A stretch of 64,000 nucleotides of DNA, from positions 1,922,001 through 1,986,000 of the forward strand of contig NZ_CP025546.1 of the NCBI RefSeq assembly GCF_003614435.1, read 5' to 3'. A program made the position numbers and the translations under genes. Within the stretch, counting starts at the first letter, position 1; each line of letters starts with the position of its first letter. A model generated the notes under the pieces. It was given only the letters and a program-made list of their open reading frames with translations. It made no database searches and was not told the origin of the DNA. Below, in pieces: positions 1 to 8,972 of the stretch. The DNA comes from Mycobacterium paragordonae (GTDB lineage Bacteria > Actinomycetota > Actinomycetes > Mycobacteriales > Mycobacteriaceae).

Positions 1-13
1 GAAAGGGACGACC

Positions 14-841
14 ATGCGCTTCGGAATTCTGACGTTCATCACCGACGAGGGCATCGGCCCGATCGAATTGGGACCGGCACTCGAGCAGCGGGGCTTCGAT
101 TCGCTGTTCCTCGCCGAGCACACGCACATCCCGGTCACCCATGACAGCCCCTATCCCAGCGGCGGTCCGATTCCGCGGAAGTACTACCGCCCTCTCGACC
201 CGTTCGTGGCACTTAGCGCAGTGGCCGCCACCACTCGAACACTGTTGCTGGGCACCGGAATTGCGCTGCTGCCGGAACGGGATCCGATCGTCACGGCCAA
301 GGAGGTCGCTTCCCTGGATCTCGTCTCGCAGGGCCGATTTATGTTCGGGGTCGGCGTCGGATGGTTGCGGCAAGAGGTTGCCAATCACGGCGTCGATCCC
401 GCGGTGCGTGGGCGGGTGTCCGATGAGCGGCTAAGCGCGATGATCGAGATCTGGACGCAGGAGGAGGCCGAATTCCACGGGAAATACGTTGATTTCGACC
501 CGATCTATTGTTGGCCGAAGCCCGCGACGAAACCGCATCCGCCGTTGTATGTGGGTGGCGGGGGACCGGCCAGCTTCAAGCGCATCGCCCGGTTCAATGC
601 CGGGTGGATCGCGCTCAGCCCGTCCCCGGAACTGCTGGCGGGTCCGCTGGAGGAGTTGCGTGCGTTCGCCGGCCCCGATGTCCCGGTGACCGTATGCCAG
701 TGGGGTGAAGCCACGGCGCAGACCCTCGAGGGTTATGCGCCGCTGGGGGTGGAGCGGGTCTTGCTCGATCTGGAGACGGCGCCACGCGATGAGTCGCTGC
801 GTCGATTGGACGAGTTGGTCGAGCTCGCGCGACTGACGTGA
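14..841 (+). CDS. LLM class F420-dependent oxidoreductase
   Basis: A 275-residue member of the luciferase-like monooxygenase superfamily, mycobacterial F420-dependent branch (TIGR03619-like). These cytosolic TIM-barrel enzymes use coenzyme F420 for hydride transfer to small organic substrates. Seen in the sequence: the N-terminal strand MRFGILTF, the LLPERDPIVTAKEVASLD segment near residues 85-102, GVGVGWLRQE near 113 and the phosphate-binding-type VGGGGPASFKRIA near 180. The ATG follows GAAAGGGACGACC, a good ribosome site. It converges on the P450 gene with a 3-base gap. The substrate cannot be told. A second, distinct member lies at 11264. Confidence 0.9.
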   Translation: MRFGILTFITDEGIGPIELGPALEQRGFDSLFLAEHTHIPVTHDSPYPSGGPIPRKYYRPLDPFVALSAVAATTRTLLLGTGIALLPERDPIVTAKEVASLDLVSQGRFMFGVGVGWLRQEVANHGVDPAVRGRVSDERLSAMIEIWTQEEAEFHGKYVDFDPIYCWPKPATKPHPPLYVGGGGPASFKRIARFNAGWIALSPSPELLAGPLEELRAFAGPDVPVTVCQWGEATAQTLEGYAPLGVERVLLDLETAPRDESLRRLDELVELARLT

Positions 842-844
842 CGC

Positions 845-2047
845 TCAGGGAAAGACGATGCGCAGCCTTTCCCACCCGCGCACCGTAGAGGTCGGCGCCA
901 GCTTGAGGCTGTCGTAGTCGACGTCCCATTCCGGCCATCGGTTCAGCAGTTCGTCGAGCGCGACCCTGCCTTCCAGACGCGCCAGATTCGCGCCGAGGCA
1001 GTAGTGCACGCCCTTGCCGAAGGTGAGGTGGGAGATGTTGTCCCGGTGCAGGTTGAAAGTGTCAGGGTCTTTGTAGCGCAACGGATCCCGATTAGCGGAT
1101 CCGAAGAGCAGCAGGACCGCGCTACCGGCCTGCACCGTCGTGCCATAGGCCTCGAAGTCGCGGATGGTGTAGCGCGCGACGTGTGGGCCGGTGGGCTCGA
1201 AGCGCAGTGTCTCGTCGACCGCGCGCGTCAGCAGGGAGCGGTCTTGGGCGACTTCCCGACGCTGGTCGGGATGTTCGGCGAGCACCTTGGCCAGCCACCC
1301 GATCAGCCGGCCCGTCGTCTCGTTACCGGCACCGGCGACCACCTGCGTGTAGTGCAGGACTTCCTTTCGGGTGAGCTTTCTCGTCACACCGCTCTCGTCC
1401 TCGAACTCGACGTTGAGCAGCGCCGTCATCAGGTCGTCGGACGGGTTCCTGGCGCGCCAGTCGACGTAGTCGGCGTAGATCCGGCCGTCGGCGATCGAGT
1501 CCGGGTCGGCCACCTTCATCGGGGTGCCGGGTTTGGTGCGCAGGTTGGCATCGTTGGCGTCGCGCACCCCGATCTGGTCGTCTTCGGGGATGCCGAGCAG
1601 CATGCCGATGACGCGCATCGGCATCATGGACGCGAGTTCGGCGATGATGTCGAAACCGTCGGAGCCGACCAGGGGATCGAGGCACCGGACGCAGTAGGCG
1701 CGGATCTGGTCCTCGATCGCGGCCATCCGCCGCGGAGTGAACACCCGGGACATGACCCCGCGCAACATGGTGTGTGTCGGCGGGTCTTCGAACATCATCA
1801 CGCCGGGAGGCATCGGGAACTTGGACTGGATCAGCTCCAGGATGTCACTTCGGCTGTTGGAGAACGTTTCCCAGTCCGACAGGGCCTTCTCGACGTCGGC
1901 GTGCCGGGAGATCGCCCAGAAGTTGTAGCGCTCGTTGTAATACAGCGGCGCCTCGTCGCGCAGGCGGGCGAAGGTGGGGTAGGGGTTGGCGGTGATGTTG
2001 ACGTCATACGGGTCGTAGTAGACGTCGGTGTCCGAAGTGATCGTCAT
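845..2047 (-). CDS. Cytochrome P450
   Basis: A 400-residue soluble bacterial P450 that would hydroxylate a lipophilic substrate with electrons from a ferredoxin partner; none is encoded nearby. Visible landmarks are the I-helix AGAGNETTGRLIGW with the oxygen-activating acid/Thr pair, the K-helix ETLR (ExxR), and the heme loop FGKGVHYCLG with the cysteine ligand near residue 350. The ATG at 2047 is chosen because AAAGGAC lies six bases upstream and the frame then begins MTITSDTD; an ATG nine codons earlier has no such site. It starts 15 bases after the upstream SDR stop, so the two are probably co-transcribed. The CYP family was not identified. Confidence 0.93.
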   Translation of the reverse strand: MTITSDTDVYYDPYDVNITANPYPTFARLRDEAPLYYNERYNFWAISRHADVEKALSDWETFSNSRSDILELIQSKFPMPPGVMMFEDPPTHTMLRGVMSRVFTPRRMAAIEDQIRAYCVRCLDPLVGSDGFDIIAELASMMPMRVIGMLLGIPEDDQIGVRDANDANLRTKPGTPMKVADPDSIADGRIYADYVDWRARNPSDDLMTALLNVEFEDESGVTRKLTRKEVLHYTQVVAGAGNETTGRLIGWLAKVLAEHPDQRREVAQDRSLLTRAVDETLRFEPTGPHVARYTIRDFEAYGTTVQAGSAVLLLFGSANRDPLRYKDPDTFNLHRDNISHLTFGKGVHYCLGANLARLEGRVALDELLNRWPEWDVDYDSLKLAPTSTVRGWERLRIVFP

Positions 2048-2061
2048 GCCAAGTCCTTTCG

Positions 2062-2895
2062 CTACTTCAGGCAACTTCCCGCGTCCACGGGCAGAGTGAC
2101 GCCGGTGATGTAGCGCGCCTCGTCGGAGGCCAGAAACAGCACCGCGTTGCTGATGTCCTCGGCGTTGACCCAGGGGATCGGCAGGGTGTGGAAGCTCTGG
2201 CAGATCGGAGCCAGATCATCGGGTCCCGGATTCTCCAGATCGGGCCGAAACAGCCGGAATGTGGTCTCGTTGATCAGCAGGGGCGTATTCACATGGGTTG
2301 GGTGTACCGAATTGACCCGGATGTTGCGCGGGCCGAGCTCGACGGCGAACGACCGCATCAGCCCGACCACACCGTGCTTGGCCGCCACGTAGTGACCGGT
2401 GTGGGCATAGGATTTCAGGCCGGCCACCGAGCTGGTCAGCACGATCGAACCGCCACCGCCGGAAAGCAGATGCGGCACAGCGGCTTTCACCGACTTCCAG
2501 ACACCCGTGAGGTTGACGTCGATCATCTCCTGCCACAGGTCTTCACCCATCCGGTCCAGCCGCACACCGCCGGTGCCGATCCCGGCATTGGCGATGACGA
2601 TGTCCAGGCGGCCGAGTTGCTCGACCCCGCTGTCGACGGCGGCCTTGAGCGCGTCATAGTCGCGGACGTCGACCTCGGCGGTGACCACCCGGCGGTCAAG
2701 ACCCTTGATCAGATCGGCGGTTTCAGCGAGATCTTCCGGTGTCGCCGCCGGTGCCGGAGAGTTCTCGAACGGCCGGCAGATATCGACGGCGATGATGTCG
2801 GCACCTTCCTGCGCCAGCCGCACCGCATGGCTACGGCCCTGGCCGCGGGCCGCTCCGGTGACGAATGCGACCTTGTCTGCTACTCGGCCGGGCAT
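2062..2895 (-). CDS. Mycofactocin-coupled SDR family oxidoreductase
   Basis: A 277-residue short-chain dehydrogenase of the mycofactocin-associated branch (TIGR03971-like), which holds NAD tightly and passes electrons to the redox peptide mycofactocin. Seen: the Rossmann motif VTGAARGQGRSHAVRLAQEG near residues 13-32, an insertion between strand 2 and helix 3 (PFENSPAPAATPEDLAET) typical of this branch, the NAG motif IANAGIG, catalytic Ser in LTSSVAG and YVAAK. A strong GAGGAGG lies six bases before the ATG. It heads a two-gene operon with the P450 and is divergent from a TetR gene with shared operators, suggesting joint oxidation of an alcohol-containing hydrophobic compound. Confidence 0.93.
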   Translation of the reverse strand: MPGRVADKVAFVTGAARGQGRSHAVRLAQEGADIIAVDICRPFENSPAPAATPEDLAETADLIKGLDRRVVTAEVDVRDYDALKAAVDSGVEQLGRLDIVIANAGIGTGGVRLDRMGEDLWQEMIDVNLTGVWKSVKAAVPHLLSGGGGSIVLTSSVAGLKSYAHTGHYVAAKHGVVGLMRSFAVELGPRNIRVNSVHPTHVNTPLLINETTFRLFRPDLENPGPDDLAPICQSFHTLPIPWVNAEDISNAVLFLASDEARYITGVTLPVDAGSCLK

Positions 2896-2913
2896 CGGCA
2901 GCCTCCTCGTTGA

Positions 2914-2951
2914 GTAACCTCGTTACACCCGGTACAGTAACCGTGTTACTG
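2914..2951. promoter_or_regulatory. Tandem TetR-type operators, GTAAC-N3-GTTAC
   Basis: Two perfect inverted repeats lie in the divergent region. GTAAC-CTC-GTTAC spans 2914-2926 and CAGTAAC-CGT-GTTACTG spans 2935-2951; their centres are 23 bases apart, about two helical turns. The first sits just upstream of the SDR ribosome site and the second 27 bases before the TetR start. The arrangement predicts that the adjacent TetR protein represses both itself and the SDR/P450 pair. Confidence 0.7.
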
Positions 2952-2977
2952 AGCTGAGGCAAGACTTCAAGGCAAGG

Positions 2978-3559
2978 GTGGATGTGGTTAGCGCTGAGGT
3001 CATGGCCCAGGAGTCCGACCCCATCCTCGATGTCGTCGTCGAGATCCTGGAAACCGAGGGTTACGACGCCGTGCAACTCCGCGAAGTGGCCAAGCGTGCG
3101 CGCACCTCGCTGACCACCATCTACAAGCGATTCCCGACCAGGGACACCCTAATCATGGCCGCCCTGCAACGCTGGATGGACGAAAACCGGTACGCCGGTC
3201 TGGCATCGCAGACGCCAGAACCCGGCGAATCCGTCTACGACGGGCTGATGCGGGTTTTCCGAACCATTTTCGAGCCCTGGGAACGTCACCCGGACATGTT
3301 GCGCGCGTACTTCCGCGCGCGGTCGGCGCCGGGTGGGCACCGGCTGGTCAGTCGCGGATTGGACGCGGTGATACCCGCCGCGATGGCCGTGCTCGCGGGC
3401 GCGCAACCGGATCTGGTCGAGGAGTTGCCGCCGATCGTGTCCAACCTCGCCTACGGTCTGGTCGCACGGTTCGCTGCCGGGGAAATCCCGATCACCGATA
3501 TTCTGCCGACGCTGGACCGCGCGCTGTTCCGGCTGACCGCTAACGCGGCGAAAGGATGA
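2978..3559 (+). CDS. TetR/AcrR family transcriptional regulator
   Basis: A 193-residue TetR-type repressor. The N-terminal helix-turn-helix is clear: DVVVEILETEGYDAVQLREV, then AKRARTSLTTIYKRFPTRDT, which is the recognition helix and the YxxF-type close of the domain. The ligand-binding half has no diagnostic motif. The start used is GTG at 2978; an ATG at 3002 (MAQESDP) is an equally possible start. It is divergent from the SDR/P450 genes and next to two palindromes, so it probably controls them. Its last 20 bases overlap the convergent DUF385 gene. Confidence 0.88.
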   Translation: MDVVSAEVMAQESDPILDVVVEILETEGYDAVQLREVAKRARTSLTTIYKRFPTRDTLIMAALQRWMDENRYAGLASQTPEPGESVYDGLMRVFRTIFEPWERHPDMLRAYFRARSAPGGHRLVSRGLDAVIPAAMAVLAGAQPDLVEELPPIVSNLAYGLVARFAAGEIPITDILPTLDRALFRLTANAAKG

Positions 3560-4034
3560 TCACCGGGATCTCCCGGTCGGTCCACCGCTGATACTTCTCG
3601 AAGTCCGCGTAGAGATCGACCAATCGGGGCCACAACGCGGCGCGCTCCTGCGGCGAAGCGACACGCGCCGAAACCGCAAGATTGCGTTGGCCTTTCACGT
3701 GAATCCGGGTTTCGGGGTCGGCGACGAGGTTGAAGTACCACTGCGGATTCTTCGGGTGGCCGCCCTGCGAGGCGACGATGACGAAGTCTTCTCCGTCGCG
3801 CATGTAGAGCAGGGGAGTGGTGAACAGTTTCCCCGATTTGCGACCGCGGTGTTCGAGAAGCAGTGTCGGCACCGGTTTGTCGAAGCCGGCACCGATGCGC
3901 CACTTGTTTCCGATGCGGCCGTTGGTCAGCTTGAAGATCGCGACGTGCGCCCGCGACGAGTACTTGATGATCTTGGCCGTCGCGGGTGAGGCCAGGCCGT
4001 CGGGCTTTTCTTCGGGAAGCGAAAACTTCGGCAT
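3540..4034 (-). CDS. DUF385 deazaflavin (F420)-dependent nitroreductase family protein
   Basis: A 164-residue small split-barrel protein of the DUF385/Ddn family; characterised members use F420H2 to reduce quinones or nitro compounds. Seen: the LLLEHRGRKSGKLFTTPLLY core with the R-G-R-K-S-G motif, VASQGGHPKNPQWYFNLVADP, and a C-terminal RWTDREIPVIILSPR. The ATG at 4034 has AAGGGGG in front of it; longer readings lack a ribosome site. It converges on the TetR gene with a 20-base overlap. The physiological substrate is unknown. Confidence 0.88.
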   Translation of the reverse strand: MPKFSLPEEKPDGLASPATAKIIKYSSRAHVAIFKLTNGRIGNKWRIGAGFDKPVPTLLLEHRGRKSGKLFTTPLLYMRDGEDFVIVASQGGHPKNPQWYFNLVADPETRIHVKGQRNLAVSARVASPQERAALWPRLVDLYADFEKYQRWTDREIPVIILSPR

Positions 4035-4054
4035 CTGTTGCCCCCTTTTGCTCG

Positions 4055-4288
4055 TCAGGACGCCTTGGCGTAGCGGCGGACCAGTTGACCGTCGCGGAAC
4101 GTGTCCGAGTGCTGCTGACCGTTCTTGTCGCGGCCGAAAAAGGTCCATCTGGTCGATCCGGCTTGCGGGGTGCTTATCATCCTGACCTCGTACGGAAGGT
4201 GGTCGGGAGCCACCGTGCCGATGGTGTCACCTACCCGGATCTCCGACGGATGAATCTCGGGTGCGTCGCACCAATTGTTTGTGGCCAT
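4055..4288 (-). CDS. Small conserved hypothetical protein
   Basis: A 77-residue protein without signal peptide or membrane segment. I do not recognise the family. It is predicted to be mostly beta structure (RVGDTIGTVAPDHLPYEV, RWTFFGRDKNGQQHSDTF) and resembles small cytosolic mycobacterial proteins. The ATG at 4288 is favoured because GGGAGG lies eight bases upstream. It ends 20 bases before the DUF385 gene on the same strand and may be co-transcribed with it. Confidence 0.6.
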   Translation of the reverse strand: MATNNWCDAPEIHPSEIRVGDTIGTVAPDHLPYEVRMISTPQAGSTRWTFFGRDKNGQQHSDTFRDGQLVRRYAKAS

Positions 4289-4507
4289 TCCTCCATCCTC
4301 CCTTATGCCGCAGGTAATGGTGGCCGATCCCCATTCGCGACCCCCAGCGAGAGGGCTCTGGCGGTGGCGTAGCGTCAAGCGCGAGCCTTTTCGTTGTCAG
4401 CGATGGTGACCAGTAGTCAGCTACGGGCCGTGCCTCAGGGCAATGCGATTCCTCCGTCGTCCCGCACCCGCGGGGCCGACGATGCCGAGCACGAAGGAAC
4501 AGCCCCG

Positions 4508-4984
4508 GTGAACCCCGTTAACCAAGCGCTGGGGGTGCGGCGCCAGTCCACCCCGATACGCCTGACTCTGGCGACCGAGCTCGGTAAAGACATCGACGGG
4601 GCGTGGTGGCCCCGCACCGACCGGATCGGCGTTGAGTTGCCCGAACTCATCCTGGCGCTGCGCGCGCGACTCGGCGAGATCACCAGCATCGCGGTCAACT
4701 GGCCGCCGCTGCAACGACCGCCAGACTTGAACTGGCAGGGCTGGCAGCACAAGCAGCAGCACGTGATGACGGTGACGGGTGCCGACGCGCTGGCGAACGT
4801 GCTGATCGTCCCCTACTCCACCAACGGCACGCTCGCCTTGATGATGCTGCGCCGGGCCGCCGACCTGCCCATCGCCACCGCCCACCGCGACACGGTGCCG
4901 TTCCAGACCGCGGGCTCGATCCTCTATGCGGCGCGTCAGCAACGCGCACACCCCGAACTACAGGTGGACCGCGGGCTCAAGTAG
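4508..4984 (+). CDS. DUF5994 family protein
   Basis: A 158-residue actinobacterial DUF5994-type protein of unknown function. The hallmark DGAWWPRT, preceded by RLTLATELGKDI, and the later VMTVTGADALANVLIVPYS are visible. GTG at 4508 is used because GAAGGA stands nine bases upstream; the frame is open back to a TTG at 4394 and an ATG at 4403, so up to 38 more residues of low-complexity sequence could be translated. Its 3' end overlaps the convergent flavin monooxygenase by 27 bases. Confidence 0.72.
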   Translation: MNPVNQALGVRRQSTPIRLTLATELGKDIDGAWWPRTDRIGVELPELILALRARLGEITSIAVNWPPLQRPPDLNWQGWQHKQQHVMTVTGADALANVLIVPYSTNGTLALMMLRRAADLPIATAHRDTVPFQTAGSILYAARQQRAHPELQVDRGLK

Positions 4985-6430
4985 CGACCATCGGCTGCGT
5001 TCGTCGTCGGTCAGCTCGTTCGACGTAATCGCCCCGAACGCCCCGGCGTCGCGGCCGAACTGTTGTGGCGCGTCCGGGCATGCATCCGGGCCTTCAAGGC
5101 GGAAGCAGCTCGGTGCCAGGGGGCCGAACAGCAGGGCGCGACGCAGCTGCGGCCAGTTGTCCAGCCGCGGCTCCACTCCGGCCGCGCGGGCGAAGGTCAG
5201 CACGACGCGGTCCATGCGGGTCTTGCCGCCACCGGCTTCTATTGATGTTCGCGGGTCGGGCACGTGGGGAGCAGGGACAGCGCCGCTCCAGGTGTATGCG
5301 ATCCATCGGGCCTGAAGCTCCAGCGGCACGAAGTATCCGCCCGACTGATCCCACAGACCCACGAATGCCAACCCGGGCAGATCGGGGTGGAAGGTGTAGC
5401 GGTCCGCGTCGAAGTGGGTGCTGCCGACGTTGAGCACCGCCCGGATGCCCTCATCGAGGAACGGCAGGCTCAGCCGGTACCCGGTGCCCAGCACCACCGC
5501 GTCGAATTCGTCGGCACGTCCGTCGGCGAAGGTCACGCGTGATCCGGTGACCGATTCCATCCACGGCCGCACCGTGATTCGGCCCGCGGCGACCATTGGC
5601 AGAAATCCGTCGTTCAACGTGACACCCGCCATCGCCATCGACGGATGAGGTGCCGGCGCCCCGTAGTCGGCGGGGTCTCCGCCGGCCTCGATCACGAATT
5701 CCTTTAACTGGCAGTCGAATTGATCTGCCGGTAGCAATTCACCGGCCAGTGCGTGGTAGCGGGTGAACATCCGGTGATCCGAGGGGACGTCGGCCACGAA
5801 CTTCGGCAGGACGTAGCGTTGCCGTCGCTGGGTGACCGTCACTCGCGCCGCGCCGCCGTGAGCAAGCTCTGTCGCGATGTCGAGAGCGCTGATCGCGCTG
5901 CCGGCCACCAGTACGCGCTTGCCCTGGTAGCGCGCCGGCCCGCGATAGTGATACGTCGACGTCGCACCGAGCTGGCCGGAAAACTGTTCCAGCCCTGGGA
6001 CATTCGGGATAGCAGGGGTATGAAACCTGCCAGGGGCCACAACCACGCGATCGAACTGTTCGCTGGTGCCGGAGTGGCCGAGCAACCATGCGTTGCCGGT
6101 GCGCCGCAGCAGATCGACGCGGGTGCCCAATCGGATTCGCGAGGTGATGCCGAACATGTCGGCGTAGCGGTGCAGGTAGGCCAGGATGTCGCGGTTCGAA
6201 GGATAGGCGGCGCCTTCGCCGGGCGGGAGGTCGCTGAAAGCGTTCAGGATCCGGCTGCTGTTGGTGCGCATGTGCGGCCACACGCCGCTGCTGCCGTCCA
6301 GGCCTGCCCACTGCCCACCGAGTGTCGGCCCCTGTTCGAAGAGCGCGACTTCAGAGCCCTGCGCCAGCAGCCAGCGCGCCGCGACCAGTCCGCCGGGACC
6401 GGCCCCGATCACCGCCACGCTGTCCGGCAT
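4958..6430 (-). CDS. Flavin-containing monooxygenase (FAD/NADPH)
   Basis: A 490-residue class B flavoprotein monooxygenase or Baeyer-Villiger-like enzyme. The FAD-binding GAGPGG follows strand one (residues 9-14), with GGQWAG near 38 closing the isoalloxazine pocket. The FMO-type fingerprint region FSGQLGATSTYHYRG precedes a second Rossmann fold, RVLVAGSAISALDIATELA, for NADPH. GTGYRLSLPFL near residue 315 is the usual late glycine motif. GAAGG precedes the ATG by seven bases. It follows the sulfatase on the same strand after a 204-base gap in which I see no gene. Substrate unknown. It does not look like a rifampicin monooxygenase. Confidence 0.9.
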   Translation of the reverse strand: MPDSVAVIGAGPGGLVAARWLLAQGSEVALFEQGPTLGGQWAGLDGSSGVWPHMRTNSSRILNAFSDLPPGEGAAYPSNRDILAYLHRYADMFGITSRIRLGTRVDLLRRTGNAWLLGHSGTSEQFDRVVVAPGRFHTPAIPNVPGLEQFSGQLGATSTYHYRGPARYQGKRVLVAGSAISALDIATELAHGGAARVTVTQRRQRYVLPKFVADVPSDHRMFTRYHALAGELLPADQFDCQLKEFVIEAGGDPADYGAPAPHPSMAMAGVTLNDGFLPMVAAGRITVRPWMESVTGSRVTFADGRADEFDAVVLGTGYRLSLPFLDEGIRAVLNVGSTHFDADRYTFHPDLPGLAFVGLWDQSGGYFVPLELQARWIAYTWSGAVPAPHVPDPRTSIEAGGGKTRMDRVVLTFARAAGVEPRLDNWPQLRRALLFGPLAPSCFRLEGPDACPDAPQQFGRDAGAFGAITSNELTDDERSRWSLLEPAVHL

Positions 6431-6634
6431 CTTGCAACCTTCGCACGAACGAACTCGTTGCGTCAGCGCCCGCCGGTGCTGCCTCGAGATCGCCGCTGTG
6501 GTTGCGATCGACGCTGAATCGCGACCGCTACCGCAATCTCGAGGTCACTGGCTGGCGCAGCTTCGTCAAGATTGCCGCCACGGTCGTCACAGCCGCAAAA
6601 GCGCGACCATGAGGGCAATCTCGGCGGCGGACTA

Positions 6635-8437
6635 CTAGCGAAACCGCCCCAACACCCGGCGCACCAGACCCTCCGACTCGCCGGTCGGAGGCTGCCGGGT
6701 GACGTAAGGCCACGGCTGGTTGCGCTCCGGCACCGACGACGCTCGGGCCTGCTTGAGTTGCATCCGTAGGTGCTGGCGCAAGTCGTGCAGGTCGGGGTCG
6801 GCCCAACGGTTCTGTGCCTCAACGGGATCGGCGGTCAGGTCGTAGAGCTCCCACTGGTCATCGATCGGGTCGGTGCGGTAAGCCTCGCCGCCAATCCCGT
6901 TGGCGGCCAAGTGACGTACGCCGGGTTCGGTCCAGGTGGCCGGATCGTCGAAGGTGCGCACCAGTTTCCACAAATGTCCCGAGCCGCCATCCTCAGCCGC
7001 CACTTGCACGACCAGGCCCTCGAAATTCGAGGCGACGTGCGCCGGCAGCTTGATGCGAAGTGGCGCAGGCGGATTCACGTCGCGGCCTAATTGCCGGGAC
7101 AGCGCGGAAGCGCCGGTGTCGCCTTCGAGCACATTGTCGCGGGTCATCAGATAGACGGAGCGGCTCTCATCGACCGCAGCACCGTCCACCACGGGCATCA
7201 GGTCGCGGCCGGGCAGCGGGTGCACCTCGGAGAACGACTCGGCAAGCTGCGCAGCCACCGCATCGACGTCGACACCGGCGGCGCCGAGCAGCGTCGGCAC
7301 CAGGTCGACGTGCGACGTCGGAGCGGCAACGCTACGCGCCTGGGTCGCGTTTGCGCCGATGCGGGCGATCACGAACGGCACCCGGGTGGCCTCGTCGTAG
7401 AGGTTGAACCACTTCTGGTGCAGCCCGCCGTGCGCTCCGAGCAGATCACCGTGATCGGAGGTGCGCACCAGCACCGCATTCTCCGAGCCGCCGTCGGTGA
7501 CCGCTCGGCGCACCCGGTCGATCGGCGTGTCGACCTCTGCGTGCAGCCGGTAGTACAGGTCGCGGTAGCGCTGCGCGTTGCGCTTGTAGGAGCGGCTGAT
7601 CGCGGGCGACGGACCGTACCCGGAGTAGTAGGCCTCGCGGAACGCGATCTGCGCGGCCGGCTTGGTGGACAGATCTTCATCGGCGGTGGGCGGCGCGGGC
7701 ACCGGCGGCGGGTCCAGCGGGGAGGGCTGGATCGGGCTGCGCCGCACCCAGGCCGGGAAGAGCACGATGTCGTGTGGGTTGACGAAGCTCGCCACCAACA
7801 GGAACGGGCGCATCGCTTCCGGGTCACCGGCACGGCGCCGCTCATACCGGTCCTCGAGCCAGGCGACGACCCGGTCGGCGATCAGCGGGTCGCGGCGGTA
7901 GCCGCTGTTGGCGTTCCCCGCCCCGTGCGGCTCGGGACCCACCCAGCCCGAGAAGCCGTACGCATCGAGCCGGTCGGCGTCGAGATAGCGCTGCACGGCC
8001 GCCTGGTCGACGACGCCGTCGTCGTCGTTGGTGGCCAGGGAGCCGCCGGTCTCCGGGTCCTCGAGGTCGGCGTGCGAGATGTGCCACTTGCCGTCGTAGT
8101 GGGTGTCGTAGCCCGCCGCGCGGAACCAGTTGCCCAAGGTGGGCACCTCGCCCGCGCGCAGCCAGCGCAGCCGCGAGTCGTCGAAGCGCTTGCCGATGCC
8201 GTCGGTCTGGGTGACGCCGTGCAGGTCGGGGTATTGGCCGGTGAAGATGGTCGGGCGGCTCGGCACGCAGGCCAGCGAACCGGTGTAGTGCCGGGTGAAG
8301 TTCACCCCGTGCTCGTCGAACCAGCGGCGGCCGGCCAGCGTCCGCTGCCGCCAGGCGAGTATGTCGTCCGACTCATACGGCGGCACCGCCCGCTCTTCGT
8401 CGGTCATCACGATGACGATGTCGGGGCGGTCAGACAT
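6635..8437 (-). CDS. Sulfatase family hydrolase
   Basis: A 600-residue type I sulfatase of the alkaline-phosphatase superfamily. Cys57 in CVPSRPTIFTGQYPDLHG is the residue that a formylglycine-generating enzyme would oxidise. MTDEE near residue 11 supplies calcium ligands; GKWHIS near 117, NPHDI and TSDHGDLLGAHGG complete the metal and active-site set. There is no signal peptide, so it is cytosolic, like many mycobacterial arylsulfatases. Its start overlaps the upstream SRPBCC gene by eight bases, implying translational coupling. No formylglycine enzyme is in the window. Arylsulfatase versus choline or alkyl sulfatase cannot be decided. Confidence 0.93.
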   Translation of the reverse strand: MSDRPDIVIVMTDEERAVPPYESDDILAWRQRTLAGRRWFDEHGVNFTRHYTGSLACVPSRPTIFTGQYPDLHGVTQTDGIGKRFDDSRLRWLRAGEVPTLGNWFRAAGYDTHYDGKWHISHADLEDPETGGSLATNDDDGVVDQAAVQRYLDADRLDAYGFSGWVGPEPHGAGNANSGYRRDPLIADRVVAWLEDRYERRRAGDPEAMRPFLLVASFVNPHDIVLFPAWVRRSPIQPSPLDPPPVPAPPTADEDLSTKPAAQIAFREAYYSGYGPSPAISRSYKRNAQRYRDLYYRLHAEVDTPIDRVRRAVTDGGSENAVLVRTSDHGDLLGAHGGLHQKWFNLYDEATRVPFVIARIGANATQARSVAAPTSHVDLVPTLLGAAGVDVDAVAAQLAESFSEVHPLPGRDLMPVVDGAAVDESRSVYLMTRDNVLEGDTGASALSRQLGRDVNPPAPLRIKLPAHVASNFEGLVVQVAAEDGGSGHLWKLVRTFDDPATWTEPGVRHLAANGIGGEAYRTDPIDDQWELYDLTADPVEAQNRWADPDLHDLRQHLRMQLKQARASSVPERNQPWPYVTRQPPTGESEGLVRRVLGRFR

Positions 8438-8897
8438 GCGCGTTCTCCGTTCGTTGGGCCAGCCCGGTTAGTAGCGCATCGGACTGCTTGGCCAGGACCC
8501 GCAGCGCGACCCATTCGGCCATCCGGGCGGGCCGCCCGGTCCCGACCTCGACAGTGCTGATCAGTGCGACTGCGGTCTGGGCTCCCACCGCGCGCAGTGT
8601 CCAGCGGTTGGCCACCCGCCGTAGCCGGGCCGGCAGTCCTTCGATGTCGTAGGCGAGCGTCGCGGGCGGGTCGAACTCGGTGATGCGCTCCACCAGGGTG
8701 TTGGGCCCCACCTGTACCCGGCGCGTGGTGCCCAACGGCCCGCCGTCGGGGCCGTGGTTGAGGATGCAGGAGTGGTCGATGCCGTCGGCCCAGGAGCTCA
8801 GCGCGCCGAAGTCGGCCAGGACATCCCAAATCGCCTGAGGCTGTGCCGCTATGGTTCGACTGCGGCTGATATCTCCCACCCCGCCATCCAACACCAT
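8430..8897 (-). CDS. SRPBCC family (START-like) protein
   Basis: A 155-residue helix-grip-fold protein of the polyketide-cyclase/dehydrase type, expected to bind a hydrophobic ligand. Seen: the opening SRSRTIAAQPQAIWDVLADF, then SSWADGIDHSCIL and the terminal long helix MAEWVALRVLAKQSDALLTGL. ATG at 8897 is preceded by AGGAG at seven bases. The gene overlaps the sulfatase start by eight bases, so the pair is expressed together and the SRPBCC protein may handle the sulfatase substrate or product; that link is inference. Confidence 0.87.
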   Translation of the reverse strand: MVLDGGVGDISRSRTIAAQPQAIWDVLADFGALSSWADGIDHSCILNHGPDGGPLGTTRRVQVGPNTLVERITEFDPPATLAYDIEGLPARLRRVANRWTLRAVGAQTAVALISTVEVGTGRPARMAEWVALRVLAKQSDALLTGLAQRTENAHV

Positions 8898-8972
8898 GCC
8901 GCTACTCCTGTCGGTGGTTCTGAACACCTTGACCGGGAACCGCGCGACGAGCAATGCGAGCTACCTCACACT

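Noticed and set aside
1004..2113. Long open frame (369 codons) opposite the P450 gene
   Set aside because: It is the high-GC antisense shadow of a gene with clear P450 motifs; it has no ribosome site or family signature. The same applies to long frames at 7091-8560, 15228-16250, 26267-27280, 50786-52036 and 52178-53254.
4958..6430. Rifampicin monooxygenase (Rox) accompanying helR
   Set aside because: It has an FMO-type double Rossmann layout and late GTGYR motif, not the aromatic-hydroxylase pattern of Rox, and no RAE lies upstream.
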